A stretch of 64,000 nt of DNA from Acinonyx jubatus (GCF_027475565.1 NC_069383.1:142683839-142747838); one strand, 5' to 3'. Positions 44,935 to 56,999 are shown, counted from the stretch's first letter. Notes: generated by a model not told the origin, from the sequence alone. Translations and numbers: made by a program.

Positions 44935-45453
44935 CACCGCCAGTATAAGATTATTACCAATCACAATAAATGTCTGTCGGTTAGATTCACTTATCAAAAA
45001 AGCAGAGACTCAAAAAAATTAATTTAAAAAAAAGGCAGAGACTCTTAAGCTGAGTTTGCCAGAACATCAGCATTATGCAGTCTATAGCAGATATTCCTGA
45101 AACAGAATGACACGGGAAGACGTGAGGATACACCAGAAAAACACTAGTGACAAAATAGAGGGACAGGTTTAGTAAGATTCTCCTACAAATATTCAGAGGG
45201 AAAAATCTTTAAGATGTAATAAAGAAATAGTTCATATTGAAAAACAGTATAACAAGATAGGACATGAACGTTTACGATCAGAGTGTACAGATTCATAGAA
45301 AGGCCGCAAGTGATTGATGAATATATGATCTATTAAAAAATGGAGTGAAGACTCTTCAGATCTAAGCAACAGAGCATATAAGCTAATTTCAAATACAGGG
45401 AACTACAACACAGTCCAAAGAGCTGAAAGCACCAATTACATGTTCTTCTCTCT

Positions 45454-45666
45454 TTTTAAAAATTTTTTTTCTAATGTTTACTTATTTTTAAGAGAGAGAG
45501 AGTGCACGCAAGTGGGGGAGGGGCAGAGGGAGACACAGAACCTGAAGAGGCTCCAGGCTCTGAGCTGTCAGCACAGAGTCCGACGTGGGGCTCGAACTCA
45601 CAAGCCGTGAGATCATGACCTGAACTGAACTTGGATGCTTAACCGACTGAGCCACCCAGGAGCCCC
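45454..45666 (-). mobile_element. Felid CAN-SINE
   Basis: Minus-strand copy ending 'gactgagccacccaggagccc'. Target duplication catgttcttctctct (45439-45453) against catattcttctctta (45667-45681), two differences. It splits the L1M fragment, so it is younger. Confidence 0.95.
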
Positions 45667-46029
45667 CATATTCTTCTCTTAGGGTAAAAATACAATCAGA
45701 AATTAATAGCAAAAAATATATAAACAGTGGAAATTAAAAATAAAATTAAAAACAACATTCCATTAATCTTTGAGAATTTAAGAACAGCCCAGACTCAAAT
45801 CTGTGCAGTATGACCTTAGAGATATTTTGTTTATTGGGAGGGGGGAGGAAGTTTGCCAACAAATGAACTAAGGTTTTGGATGGAGAAGCTGGAAAAAATA
45901 CGAACACAAGCCTGCACCTGTGCCCCTATACTTGGTCTTCCCTCTGGTACCCTGGGTTGAATACGGATGCCTCTCTCCTAAGCCAGCTCTCAGGCTTCTC
46001 CAAGGATGGGGCTGATGGAAGGGAAGAGA

Positions 46030-46440
46030 GGTGATCATTGCATAGTTACCTTTGACTACCTGCCATTCCCTTCAGTTCACAAACATGCTGTCACATCTCT
46101 CACCTCAGGAAAAACAAAACTCTCCCTTCACCTCACCAGTGCCCTCTTTCTCCCTCCCCTTTTATAGCACAGTCCTGAAAAGAATTCTCCAGAATCTGGC
46201 CACTCCCCTGAATTCCTCCATTCACTGCAATTCTTCTGTAGTCCTTACCATTCGACTGAATGGGTCTTGTGAAGGACCCATGACCTCACCACCTTTCTTT
46301 TCCCGCTCCAGTGCCTCTGCTTCCTCCTTCCTTGCTTACTGTCCGCCCCTCACCACGGACTGCAGTTTCCTTGGTAGGGAGGCTGCATCTGCCCATCCCC
46401 CACCCCTAGAGACTTCCCCCAGTGCCCAGCACTGGGACTG
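46030..46440 (+). repeat. L2 LINE 3' fragment
   Basis: Pyrimidine-rich sense sequence ending 'gtgcccagcactgggactgagcagattctcagcaaagatttgttgactcag', equivalent to the L2 3' end 'gtgcctggcacatagtaggcgctcaataaatatttgttgaatga'. It carries the 129-codon plus-strand frame 46052-46441, which is therefore not a gene. Confidence 0.6.
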
Positions 46441-46474
46441 AGCAGATTCTCAGCAAAGATTTGTTGACTCAGTG

Positions 46475-48180
46475 ACAAAAGGAATTTGTGAAGATAAAAG
46501 CAGAAGAATAAATGCAAATAAAACTGTGAAGATAACTGAAAGACCCAAATTCTGGTTTAAAAGAACACTGACATAAATCAGCCTTTGGCACAAAAGAAAG
46601 AAGTCACAAGTCACATTAAAACCCAAAAGATCCAGAGGCATTTAAGCATTTTAAGTGACTATTATGTATACCATTGTAAACAATTTGAAAACTTAGAGCA
46701 AACACACCTTTGGGGATAAAGTATAAATTATCAACATTTGGCTAAGCTGTAAAAACATAAGCAGACCGACTGCTATGAAAAAAACCCTGAAATGTTCATT
46801 GAGAATCTACCCACAAGTGCATACGACCAAATCACCCACAGAACGGATATCAGTGTGTTCATAGAAAACCCATGTGAACCCACTGACCAACTAGTAGAAG
46901 AAAAGAACTCAGCAAGCTGACCAGTTACATAATTAGCATGTAAAACCACAGCCTATCCCTGACACAGGCAGTAACCAATGAAAAAAACATTTTTTTTTTG
47001 AAATAAAGAACCATTGAGTATATCAATAATGACTATGAAATGCCTAAGAATAAATCTAGTAAATGACTTCTTTGTTAAGAAAATGATCATCTTTACTGAA
47101 CATAAGAAGACAAACTGAGGGGCACCTGGGTGGCTCAGTCCACTAAGCATCCAACTCTTGATTTTGGCTCAGGTCATGATCTCACACGTTGTGCGATCGA
47201 GCCCCATGTTGGGCTCCGTGCTGACAGCACGGAGCCTGCTTGGGATTCTTTCTCTTCCTCTCTCTGCCCCTCCCCTACTCACTCTCTCAAAAATATAAAT
47301 ATAAACATTAAAAAAAAGACAAACTAAGAATTGGAAGGAAGTACAATGGTTGTGGAAAGGAACACATATATGAAAGATGTCATTTCTCTTTCAATGGACC
47401 TTTTAATTCAAGCAAAGGAATTCAAAGGGATTCCTATTGGGACTGTCGATGGTGTTTGAAGTAATGACCCTAAGATTCATTCAGAAGAGTAAATATAAAG
47501 AACAGTCTGGACAATCATATAAACTTGAGTTTTAGAAAAAGGGAAGCAAAGCCAAGGTGCATGCCCTAACCAGTATCAAAACCCATGAGAGGATTTACAG
47601 AAGAGGAAACACAGTTGGCAACACAGCTGGACAACTGACACATAAAAAGGGGTTCGATCTCACTCAAAATGAGCGAGCATAGAAGTTACAGTGAGACTAA
47701 AGTAACGGAATGCACTTTCCACTAGTGGATTGGCAAAAATTGAATCTATGGTCATGTCATGACGGAGTCTGAAGAAGTGAACATCCTTCTATACTGCCGG
47801 TGGGAAAGTGAACTTCTACAGCCGTGAGGAGAAAATTTGTTATTACTGCAGTGGACATGAAGTAGAGCTCATTTCTTCAGTACTTTTACTTCTCAGTAAG
47901 AGCCACTCTTGTGCCGGAACCAACAAGTCATGTGTAAAGATGCTCTTGGTAACATTGTTCATTGAGAAGAGAAAACCATGAAACCCACCTCAAAGTCCAT
48001 CAACAGAGGGAGGATTAAGTAAGAAGCAGTGTGTCCGATCTGTGGTCTACTTGGCACCAGAAGAAAGGGAAAAGGAGGTTGTTTATTGCTGTGAAAGAAT
48101 ATCCCCAAACACAGTAAGTGGGGAAACAATGTTGCAAAACTATAACAAAGTGTGGATATTTAAGAATATTTAGAAATATT
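46475..48180 (+). repeat. Old L1M/HAL1-type fragments (split by a SINE)
   Basis: 'ctattatgtataccattgtaaacaatttgaaaacttagagc', 'aatgcctaagaataaatctagtaaatga' and 'aacccacctcaaagtccatcaacagagggaggattaag' are phrases of old L1 ORF2 and 3' regions in order. Strongly decayed, no open frame. Confidence 0.55.
47120..47316 (+). mobile_element. Felid CAN-SINE
   Basis: Plus-strand copy starting 'gggcacctgggtggctcag'. Target duplication agacaaactgag (47108-47119) against agacaaactaag (47317-47328), one difference. Inserted in an old L1M. Confidence 0.95.
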
Positions 48181-48819
48181 CATTTAAGAGTATTTAATTC
48201 TGCTACAGAGAACAAGAAAAAATAAGTGGGGTGGATCAGATGTATCCAATGTGCCAGTGGTAGCAGATCAGTAAGCAATCCACGATTCCAGGTAGCCACA
48301 GAAAGAACAAATGGATGAAACAAGTAGACTCTTGTGAGTTGAACGCAAAGAGAACAGTGCACATGAAGCGTCTTCCTAGCAATATGAAGAAATGAAAGTA
48401 CCAAATGAAATGAAATATTTGTAAGACATAAACTATGTCATCTCCAGAATTGACAGTTCTCATTTATGGCATCCTTAAATCAACCCACTGGCAACTCCCA
48501 TTCTCTGCCTGAGCCACGCAGATAAAAGTCATGGCGGCTCGGCAGTTGGAAGCAAGCTGCAGACCCACTCTCTCTCCGATGAAGCGAGCAGGTACCGGTC
48601 CGAGTCACCTTCTGTCTGCTGAGCCCCTATCCTCACCCTCAAGTCTGGCCCTCCTACCATGTCATCTATGGGAGAGAGAGCAAGGGCAGTGGTGAGAGGA
48701 GGGGAGGAGGGGAAGAGACTAACAGGGGTAACTGTCAAAGCAAATGAACTTAATCGCTAACGTTAAAGTTCTTTAGAAGGAGACCGTGTTCCTGTAGTCT
48801 TAAAACATTTATAAAACAG

Positions 48820-48925
48820 GACATTATGTGAAGAGCAGAGTATTGACACTTTTGTTCTACAAAGGAGAAGACTGGGACTCAGAGAGGGTAAGCAAACTCT
48901 TACTGAAGCTATGTGAATGAGACCT
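48820..48925 (-). repeat. MIR SINE fragment
   Basis: 'ttgttctacaaaggagaagactgggactcagagagggtaagcaaactcttactgaagc' reads as MIR reverse complement (gatgaggaaactgaggcacagagaggttaag). Confidence 0.6.
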
Positions 48926-49179
48926 GCTTGTGCCCATTTGGAGATGGGGGAACAGAAGGCTGGATAACTTCCTGGATCAACAGGGGCAGACTGCAAGCCT
49001 CGGGGCCGGGCCCATGGTGGGCCCCAGGAGGCGGCACACCTCTTGTCTTGTATAGGGACTCTCAGTGCTCAAACTCCTTGAAGGCAGACCGAGTGACGAC
49101 TCACTTAATGATAAGGGTAAGATACTGGTTTTAGCACACTTCCCCTCTTAGTAAAAGGCTCCCCAAGCATTCTCCATGA

Positions 49180-49975
49180 AGTCCCATGGCAAACTTCTCT
49201 TTTTCCCCCAAATGCTAGATGATTCAAAGCCCTGCATGCAGCTATCCTGAAGCGGGGGAAACAACCCCCTACAAAGGATTTGCCAGCGGAAAGATTAACT
49301 GCTTTTCCATATTTTAAAGACTTACTGTCTGCTTATTAACATGGTGCTTCAGAGGGGTCTGGGCAATGTTAGCTGTACATTTATGTGCACAACGTGTATT
49401 TATGGCCCAGGGTGCAGGGTTGAACTTCATAAAACACACCTCCATCCAGCTGGGCCCAGCAGCCAGACTGACATCATTGTGCAGGGGAACTGTGGCCTGG
49501 TGGGTTTGCTTGGGGGCCAAAAAAGGCAGCAGGGAAATGCCTCAACAGAGAATCACAATGGCGGTTTCTAAGCAGGGATAGGTCAAACTGCGTGAAATAA
49601 ATTAGGTCCTCCAGGGAAAGAGGAGGGGAGAGGGAGGCAATTTTGATGTGTCCATTGCCGGAACTGAAATAACGCAGTCCTCCCTTTTCCACTGGCTATA
49701 CACTGAGAAGGGCTAGCGGGGAAAAATGATGTGATTTCAAGACAGCTTCCCCTGGCAAGAGAGACTATTAGCTGCATGCTGTCCACTAAGAGGGGCTCTG
49801 CTGACCACATGAGGAAAGCGACCTTGCAGCTTCCCTAATGCTCTCCCTGGACAAACACGCGTAATGGGAAGGGCTCAGGGATAAAATACCCGGAGGACCC
49901 ACAATGCACATTTGGAAAACTTGGTCGGCTTGTCTTTTATTAATTGGGTACAAAACTGTAGCTTGACAAATAATT
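49180..49975. promoter_or_regulatory. Repeat-free intronic stretch, possible conserved element
   Basis: About 0.8 kb of balanced-composition sequence without recognisable repeat, bounded by SINEs on one side. It retains motifs such as taatgggaa, ttattaattggg and cttgacaaataattgg, and open frames occur on both strands without coding bias I can see. Enhancer function is speculation; alignment across mammals would test it. Confidence 0.2.
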
Positions 49976-49994
49976 GGGGCAGGATAGACTATTT

Positions 49995-50208
49995 TTTTAA
50001 TTTTTTAAATGTTTATTTATTTTTGAGAGAGTGAGAGAGAGAGAAGACAGAGCATGAGCGGGGGAGGAACACAGAGAGGAATCCAAAGCAGATTCCAGGC
50101 TCCAAGCTGTCAGCAAAGAGCCTGACGTGGGGCTCAAACTCATGAACCGCGAGATCATGACCTGAGCTGAAGTTGGTCGCTTAACCGACTGAGCCACCCA
50201 GGTGCCCC
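49995..50208 (-). mobile_element. Felid CAN-SINE, first of a same-strand pair
   Basis: Minus-strand copy ending 'gactgagccacccaggtgcccc'. Target duplication caggatagactattt (49980-49994) against caggatagactcttt (50209-50223), one difference. Confidence 0.96.
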
Positions 50209-50239
50209 CAGGATAGACTCTTTGAAAAAAAATTATTTT

Positions 50240-50462
50240 ATTATTTTTTTAATAAAAGTTTTTTTAACATTTATTCATTTTTGAGAGACAGAGACAGAGT
50301 GTGAGTGGGGGAGGGGTAGAGAGAGAGGAAGACACAGAATGCGAAACAGGCTCCAGGCTCTGAGCTGTCAGCACAGGACCCGACACGGGGCTCGAACTCA
50401 TGGGCTGCAAGACCATGACCTGAGCTGACTTGGGACGCTTAAATGAGCCACCCAGGTGCACC
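50240..50462 (-). mobile_element. Felid CAN-SINE, second of a same-strand pair
   Basis: Minus-strand copy ending 'aaatgagccacccaggtgcacc'; about 5 bp of the usual 'aaccgactg' is missing. Only about 30 bp separate it from the previous SINE. The T/A-rich spacer (the duplicated target tail of the first copy) was probably a preferred L1 endonuclease site. Confidence 0.94.
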
Positions 50463-50479
50463 TAAAAAAACATTTTGAA

Positions 50480-53000
50480 GTCTTTCACTCTTTATAGATT
50501 TTCACCATTGATACAATTCCCAGATTTTATCCTGACATGAAATAAAAGACAATGAAATAAAAGACAAAAGTCACAGGGGATTCTCAGTCACAGTACTATT
50601 CTCCAGATGGCCTGAGTACACAATTGTGGCTCTCCAACGGGATCTTACTCTCGTTAGGGGTAGGACGATGCCTATCCTCCCCCAATGTACCCCAAAATGC
50701 CCTAAGTGACCTAGGCCCATAACTTGTGGAGAGCAAACATTTGGTAACTGTTTAAATTCAAACCAGAGATTAAATATTGAGGATGTGTTCCAGTAGAACT
50801 CCAGAGCCCTGCTATGGAACAGCATGGGGAGGGGCGGGGGAGCACCAGCACCTGCTCATGCTCAACCCAAGGGAGGGAGGTAAAACAATGAATAGCAGCG
50901 CCTCACCTGCTCACCCCCAAAAGTGTCAGGACTTAATAGAAATGTGAAACAGTTCCCTCCTTCCATCCTTCCTTCGTTGGCTTGGTTTTCCACCCTGCTA
51001 TGTTGAATTCCTGCTTTCTCATCTCTAAATGATATCTTGTACAGACTCCATAACACTGTGACCATTTTAGGTTAGTACAATTAGGCCAGTCTAGTTAACT
51101 GCTCTAATTTCACTCATAGTCCGAAGCTCTACACTATTCTTCCTTCAAGCTTCTAGGTTCTAGCCTCTTCAATAGTTGGGGTGGGAAAACAGAGCAGTAA
51201 AGAGGCAGCATCTTCTATTTACCAGGCTGCCAGGCAACCATCTCACCACGGCTTGTTTTCTTACAACACAGCCTAGACTTTGGTGTCCTCTGTGCATCCC
51301 AGCATCCAAATGTTGGCTCTCTTGTGAGGTTATGACGGATTCTTCAGAGGACCAACAGCTCCTCAACATGCCCCAATGGGCCCACCCATGCAGCTCCTAC
51401 CACCAGCAATTACTGCCAAACTTCTTGCCTTGTGAGGACCTCCTCTGAAGAGCAACCGTCTTGTTGGGTTTAAGCAAGATGACAGCTACTTTCCACACTG
51501 CCCACCTGACCCTTGGGAAACACGTATCTTTGCTGGCCCAGACATAGGCCACTTCAGAGCTGCCCCTTCGCCAACCCTCACCCTTTCCCTACAGGTCTCT
51601 CCCTGTTCAGACAGACACAAGGATATATTAGTACATCTATCACCTAGAAGACATTTAACCAGTGCTGGACTTGCCCTTCTTCAGGCACCCCCAAAATATA
51701 GAAGAGTCTCTTGGAGCATCCCCCACCCCCCACTGCCCATCTGACTCCCAGCAGGAAACAGCGCCCCCTAGAGCACCACTTTCCATGAACCTGATCTCTT
51801 ATTAGGCCCCTCATCAGTGCTCACATGGCAGACCAAGGCAGGCCAGCTGTCTGCCCTCAAATGGGCTTGGAGGTGGGGAGTGGGGGCAGGTTTCCAACTC
51901 TAGTGCCAGGGAAAAGGCTGTTCTCTTTAGAACCTGCGGTGCCTAGTGTCACTTCGTCCTCACCTCAACCTGGGGCTACAAGGAAACCCCCACTTGATAT
52001 CCTGTTCATATCCCCTGTAAATTTATTCATGGGAGACACCTTGCATGGAGTTGGAAAAAAGCCAGTGCTGTGGGATATGTTCTGTAGGTGCCCAAAAGAC
52101 ACTGAACAAAAATCTTGTCCCTGAAAGCAATCTTTAAGAAAACAGGAATAGGCACTTGATTGAGAACCAAATTTAGCATCAGGTTCAGGACAAACTGCCC
52201 GGAGCTGTCTAATTAGAGTTGGAAGAAGGCATGGAAGCTCACGGTCCCTCCATTATTCATCCTTGTTCTGACAGTGCCAGCCTATGCAATTAAACCAGAC
52301 AGAAGAGGGCTGATTCAATGTTGGAACAAGGGGAGGATTCACAGGTACCTAAATGTCACCTCTGCTCCCAAATCCAGTAATTCTTGCCCCTTTCCCCCCG
52401 GATCTCTTAACAGTACCACCATCTATCGAGTCACTCAAACCAGAGATCTTGACATAATTCTCAGCATATTCCTCTTTGAACATCGCCATGGGCTCATTTG
52501 ACCGTCTCAAGCCCACCCTCTCCCCCCCCCCCCCCCGCTGCCCTCCTGGGGGAGCATGTGTAGTCACGCAAGGACATATACTCAGAAGGGCTTGTCACTT
52601 AGGGTTTACTACTCTGCAGTACTATCTTGAAATTTATTTCATCTTTACATTTATGTTCTTTACTTCTCCAAGTAGGACATAGCACCTCAGTCCAGTGATT
52701 AGTGTAAAGGAGAACCCACCAGCCACTGGGCTGCGCACCCCAGAGTAACAGGGTCAGGACCTGGAGGTGCCTATGAGGGTCTGCGCTTGACCAGTCAGAA
52801 TCCATGTGTCTAAAGGGAGCACAAGATCAGATAGCAAATAAATAGTATCCTGGCAGGTCAAGAGAGAACACAGGAAGCAGGAAAATGTCTTACCTTGTAG
52901 GTACCTTTAATGACACTTTTTTCCTGCTTTTTGAAGAAGCAGCCCACATTTTCATTTTGTACTGGGCCCTGCAAATTCTGTAGCTGGCCCTCCCAACCTG
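50480..53000. other. Unassigned intronic DNA with C15 run
   Basis: 2.5 kb without an exon or repeat I can name. A run of 15 C lies at 52522-52536. Frames up to 99 codons (51825-52124, plus strand) show no known domain. Confidence 0.45.
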
Positions 53001-53004
53001 CATC

Positions 53005-53300
53005 ATTTTAGCACACCTCCTAACCGGCTTCCCTGCCATCAGCCCCTTTCCATTCTTAAGGTGACAGTGCTTCCCAAATGCAAGGCTGACCACACCATCC
53101 CCCTGTCTATACCAACCGTCCACGGCTCCCTTAGCATCTACCCAATGGTCTGCACAGGAGGGAAGCAAACAAGACCCAGTATAATCAAGGCTGGCCCTCC
53201 CTCCAGCCTGATAGCTCTAAGCCAACCTTCTTTCCCAACATCCAGACACGCTCCCTACCCTGGGCCCTTGACTGCTTCATGCTTCTTCTCCCTCAGGGCT
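53005..53300 (+). repeat. L2 LINE fragment
   Basis: Sense L2 order: 'cctaaccggcttccctgcc', 'ttaaggtgacagtgcttcccaaatgcaaggctgaccacaccatccccctg', 'ctcccttagcatctacccaatgg', 'caaggctggccctccctccagcctg', 'ccctaccctgggcccttg'. It accounts for the frames on both strands here. Confidence 0.7.
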
Positions 53301-53321
53301 GAGACCCAGACGGAGCGCGTA

Positions 53322-53475
53322 AGAATCACCCAGGGAGCTTCCTGTTTTGTTTTTTTCAACTGATGCCTGGGCCACACCTAAAACATATTCTATTAGAAGC
53401 CTGGATGTAGGGCCAAGGCATGTATATATTTTTAAAGCTACCTAAGTGATTCCAGTGTGTTGCCAAGGCTGAGAC
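53322..53475 (+). mobile_element. MER5-type hAT MITE
   Basis: 'aagaatcacccagggagcttcctg', 'tgatgcctgggcc', 'ccaaggcatgtatatatttttaaagctacctaagtgattccagtgtgttgccaagg' follow the MER5B consensus in sense orientation. Confidence 0.8.
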
Positions 53476-53496
53476 CTTGGCAAACCAAGGCTGATC

Positions 53497-53670
53497 AAAA
53501 GGAGTGCTCCTCAAACCTTAGGTACTTAACAAATGACCGGAGGATCTTGTTGAAATGCAGATTCTATTCTGGGGCTCTAGAGCCAGGTCAATGATTCGCC
53601 CTTTCTCACCTGCTTCCAGGTAGTGCTGATGCTGCTGGCTCAGGAACCAGCAAGGCTCTGAGTGCTGCAG
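53497..53670 (+). mobile_element. MER5A-type hAT MITE
   Basis: 'gagtgctcctcaaaccttag', 'ggaggatcttgttgaaatgcagattc', 'ccaggtagtgctgatgctgctggctcaggaacc' follow MER5A in sense orientation. It sits only about 25 bp after another MER5-type copy in the same direction. Confidence 0.82.
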
Positions 53671-53674
53671 CCAC

Positions 53675-55925
53675 CTTTTCCCCACCCTTGGAGAACCCCA
53701 TTTCAGTTCTAAAAGGCTTACTGAATGTTGCCTCCTCCATGAAGAACCTCCTCTCTTAGCGAAGCACGCCCTCCATGCTCCTATAGCATACTGTAGATAC
53801 CTATAGCATCCGTGTAAGACACATACACTTCTACACACATGTGGAATGAGAAGCTCAGAGCCATTTTAACCCCCCTGGTGCCACCAACTGGAAAAGGAGG
53901 GAAGGATAGACGCTTTCCTCTAGGCTACATTTGGAATGGTTTGAAAACTGTAAGCTATGGAACTTGTAGAAAATTCTTTTTTGGTAACCCAGGGAAATAC
54001 ATGGAAGTTAACCTCTAGAGCAGCTAAAAATGAGGTTCAAGAGGCCTGCGTGGGTATCAGATAGGAGGCACAGGACACACACATTAAGAAGCCAGGAACA
54101 AACAAAAACCTTTTTTCTAGTATGAGCTCAAATCAAAAGTCAGAAAGACAAACGCTTCAAATGTTAGGAGTTGATTGGCCACTTGGCTGTTACTCCCCCT
54201 CGGGCCCCTTGATACAGCTTATTCTAGGGCTGGTGGCAGCAGAGATGAACTTACTCAACAATACAATACTATGAGTAAGCCAACTAGTGTCTTTTCTCCT
54301 TTCTTCTTTCCTCCCTCTCTCTCTAGCTCCTCCCCTCTCTCATCCCCTTCCTTTGTCCCTCTAGATGGCCAGACAAGGAGCTATCTTATTTTTTAATTCA
54401 GGGGATTTTGTCTATTAGACTTCCAAGGACAAGACACAGACTTTTGCTTTCCATGCATCAGCTCAGTATTAAAGTTCACTGAATAATGATGGAAAAATAG
54501 TCAAAGATAAAAATATAATCCAAAGTAGCACAGGTTCCCTGGCAAATGATTTGTATAGAATATAGTATGAGGTTTAAGCAGCCCAGAATGGTTTATTCTA
54601 AGGATTCTGCAAGAGCCAAGCCTCCTTGCTTCTGATTGATTTCAGAAAAGAGGGCCCTGCCTAAGTGCTCTAAAGCAGTCTTCTTTGATATCTAATCTCC
54701 CTTCTTTTGATACCAATATCCTACTCTGTTCAGGAATCCACCCTTCCTTCAGGCAGCCCAGGTGCTTCTGAAGAACTAGCCCTGCCCAGGCATGTTACCT
54801 GAGCCTAAGGTGATTGGTACAACTCCTTCCCCTGAAGAAAGTGACTGGTTCAGAGATGGGCATTGGACCTAAGTTATTCTAATCAGACTGAAACCCAGTA
54901 TGCTTATCTCTATTCCCAATACACAAAGGAGCCACTGATAGCTTTTCTTTGCCCATGGATCCAAGTGTCTGCTGGAAATTTTAAAGAGAAAACCCAAGTC
55001 TTGGTGACTAACCTTTGGGAAACTAGAGTAAGCCTTACCCAAAGGCTGCATCTCAACTTTTCACTTTATGGTTTCAGCTTGCTTGAGTTGAGCCTTCTTT
55101 TATTTGTAGTAAAAGAATACTAGGTGATGCACACCTAAATTCCTTACAATGCTCAACATGCTGCCTGATCAAACTGTAACTGGAAAATTCAGGCTTTTGG
55201 GAGTCGAGCCCTAGAAGCCATCAGTTTAGTTCCCACCAAATGTACCTTGGATGGCCTTCTAGGAACCAGACTGGTCAGGCTTCTCTTGCTCCATTTCACT
55301 AGCAAAAGAAACGTGCTACGTTTTCATAGTTAAGAGCTGAGATTAAATGGAGCAAGCATGCTGTCTTTGTTATACTTACTTATTCAAAAATGTATACAAT
55401 GAACACATTATGGCATTCCACTTGTGACTTGCTGATGAGGACAGCACACAAAAAGCCTGAGGGGTGCTTTGTCTACAAGGCACAGTGTCCCGTGGAGATA
55501 ATTATTATATTGCAGACAGATGAGTCAAAGAGAGCCATGACAATGACTTCCACTCATCCTCAGAACCACCAAGGATCCGTTGAGATTTTTGGTGCCAACC
55601 CAGAGCCTGTAAATAACTTCAGCAGCAAATTCTTTGGCATTATCAGCCCAAGGCAGGTGGCAAGGAAGGGTATTTTGTGTCTGAAAAATGGGTGAGAGAG
55701 CCCCATAGAATAAAAAGAAAGAGGGGACCCAGTTTTCTCATACTAGAAGAGAATTTCAAAAGAGCTAACAACAAGAGAAATTTTCAAACGTTGGCTATTT
55801 TTTTTTGTTGTACTAAGGTCTTCCATAAATCCTCTTAATTATGACATGAACCATTTTCTTCTAATCCCTTAAGAAGAGTAAGGAATTTATTAAATATCTT
55901 CACTGCAACTATTAGTGTCTTTTGT
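53675..55925. other. Intronic DNA; 54600-55130 possibly an unnamed old repeat
   Basis: No exon is seen. 'gtgactggttcagagatgggcattggacctaagttattctaatcag' at 54841-54890 resembles a mammalian repeat I cannot name. A 101-codon plus-strand frame at 55390-55695 lies in repeat-free sequence and has a rather protein-like composition, but it shows no known domain. Confidence 0.35.
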
Positions 55926-55929
55926 TCCA

Positions 55930-56140
55930 AATAATGAGAGTAAGAGCTAACATGTATAGAGGGCTTGCCTTGTGCCAAGCACTTTCTCAAGCGGTTCCCC
56001 TTTAATCTTAATACCTACCCAGAGAGTTACCATCTTCATTTATTCAAGCTTTGAGACGTTACACATTTCCAAGTATAAAACCAAGCAAGTATCAAAGTAT
56101 CGAACCTCTGTTTTAAACCCTACAGTATGACTACTCACCA
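55930..56140 (-). repeat. MIR SINE
   Basis: 'gagctaacatgtatagagggcttgccttgtgccaagcactttctcaagcggttcccctttaatcttaatacc' is the MIR reverse complement of its 3' half, followed by a diverged core. Confidence 0.8.
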
Positions 56141-56169
56141 ACACCATCATCCTTCCTACCATCCCAGTC

Positions 56170-56402
56170 ATCACCATCTACTGCATACCTACTGTGTGCA
56201 GTGTGTGAAGGTCTTTTACTGAAAACTAACTACAGAACAACTCCATGAACCATCCAGGTGATGTTATTCCTAATATCAAAAAGGCACCCGAGGCTTACAG
56301 ACCTTCAGAAGTTTGGACCCATAGTAGTTTAAGAGAGCACAGGTAATAGGCTTCAGAGCCATGGCCAGGATTTAAGCTGTCAGACTCCACAGACTGCCAT
56401 CC
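56170..56402 (-). repeat. MIR SINE, second of a close pair
   Basis: 'ctactgcatacctactgtgtgcagtgtgtgaaggtc...gaccttcagaagtttggacc...gagccatggccaggatttaagctgtcagactccacagactgcc' follows MIR reverse complement end to end. It lies 30 bp from another MIR in the same orientation. Confidence 0.7.
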
Positions 56403-56889
56403 ACCCACCAAACATCAAAATTTCCTGTGGAAAATGTTTGGACACAATTCACCGATAAACTAAGAGCAGAGACTTTGTCCTTAGACCTTCAGGGGCCAAC
56501 TGAACATTCCCTCGGACTCAACATTTATAATTTTCCATTCCCTAGCTCCACACTGTCTTCCACAATCCCCCTGTGAACTGCCATGTTCATTTAGCAAAAT
56601 ACAGCAGCAGCTGTATGAACCATCATCCTCATGAACCATCAGGAGGCCCAAACAGACTCAAAAGAATAAAGCATTCACTGGGGAATTAAATATCTAATTT
56701 TAAGTAATCTGACAAAGTCAGACCTGGACCAACAATACTTGCTTTCTAAAAGACTGGACATCTTGCACTACATGAAAAAAGCACTTTGTCCAGCATACTA
56801 TGTTGAGGGCAAGAAAATAAATAGGCTAACTATGAGGCTAGTTTTGCACAGGGGAAAAGAAAGACTGGAAGGAAATATAGCACTCTTTA

Positions 56890-56995
56890 AATCTCCTTAC
56901 CCCCAGTTTACAGATGAGGAAACTAGGTAGCTTCCCTGAAGTTATTAGGCTAATCAGATCTGGAGCTGGGATTCCAATCCAGGCCACCTGGCTTA
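56890..56995 (-). repeat. MIR SINE fragment
   Basis: 'cttacccccagtttacagatgaggaaactaggtagcttccctgaagttattaggctaatcagatctggagctgggattccaatccagg' is the MIR reverse complement core and tRNA-like part. Confidence 0.85.
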
Positions 56996-56999
56996 TTTC

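Larger units (their letters stand above)
44340..45830 (+). repeat. Old L1M fragment (split by a SINE)
   Basis: 'gggtaaaaatacaatcagaaattaatagcaaaaaatatataaacagtggaaatt' after the SINE matches an L1 ORF2 endonuclease-end segment. The preceding 1.1 kb of A-rich sequence fits the region before it. It is antisense to CACNA2D3 and heavily decayed. Confidence 0.5.

Noticed and set aside
46052..46441. 129-codon plus-strand frame, Ser/Pro-rich
   Set aside because: It lies in a pyrimidine-rich L2 3' fragment; low-complexity composition explains the length.
48529..48738. Minus-strand frame with CpG-containing, exon-like end (RYLLASSEREWVC)
   Set aside because: No acceptor/donor pair consistent with CACNA2D3 phase and no recognised similarity; kept as chance.
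52890..53168. Possible minus-strand exon ending at a gtaaga donor near 52895
   Set aside because: Most of the frame is the reverse of an L2 fragment and the peptide does not match alpha2delta-3.
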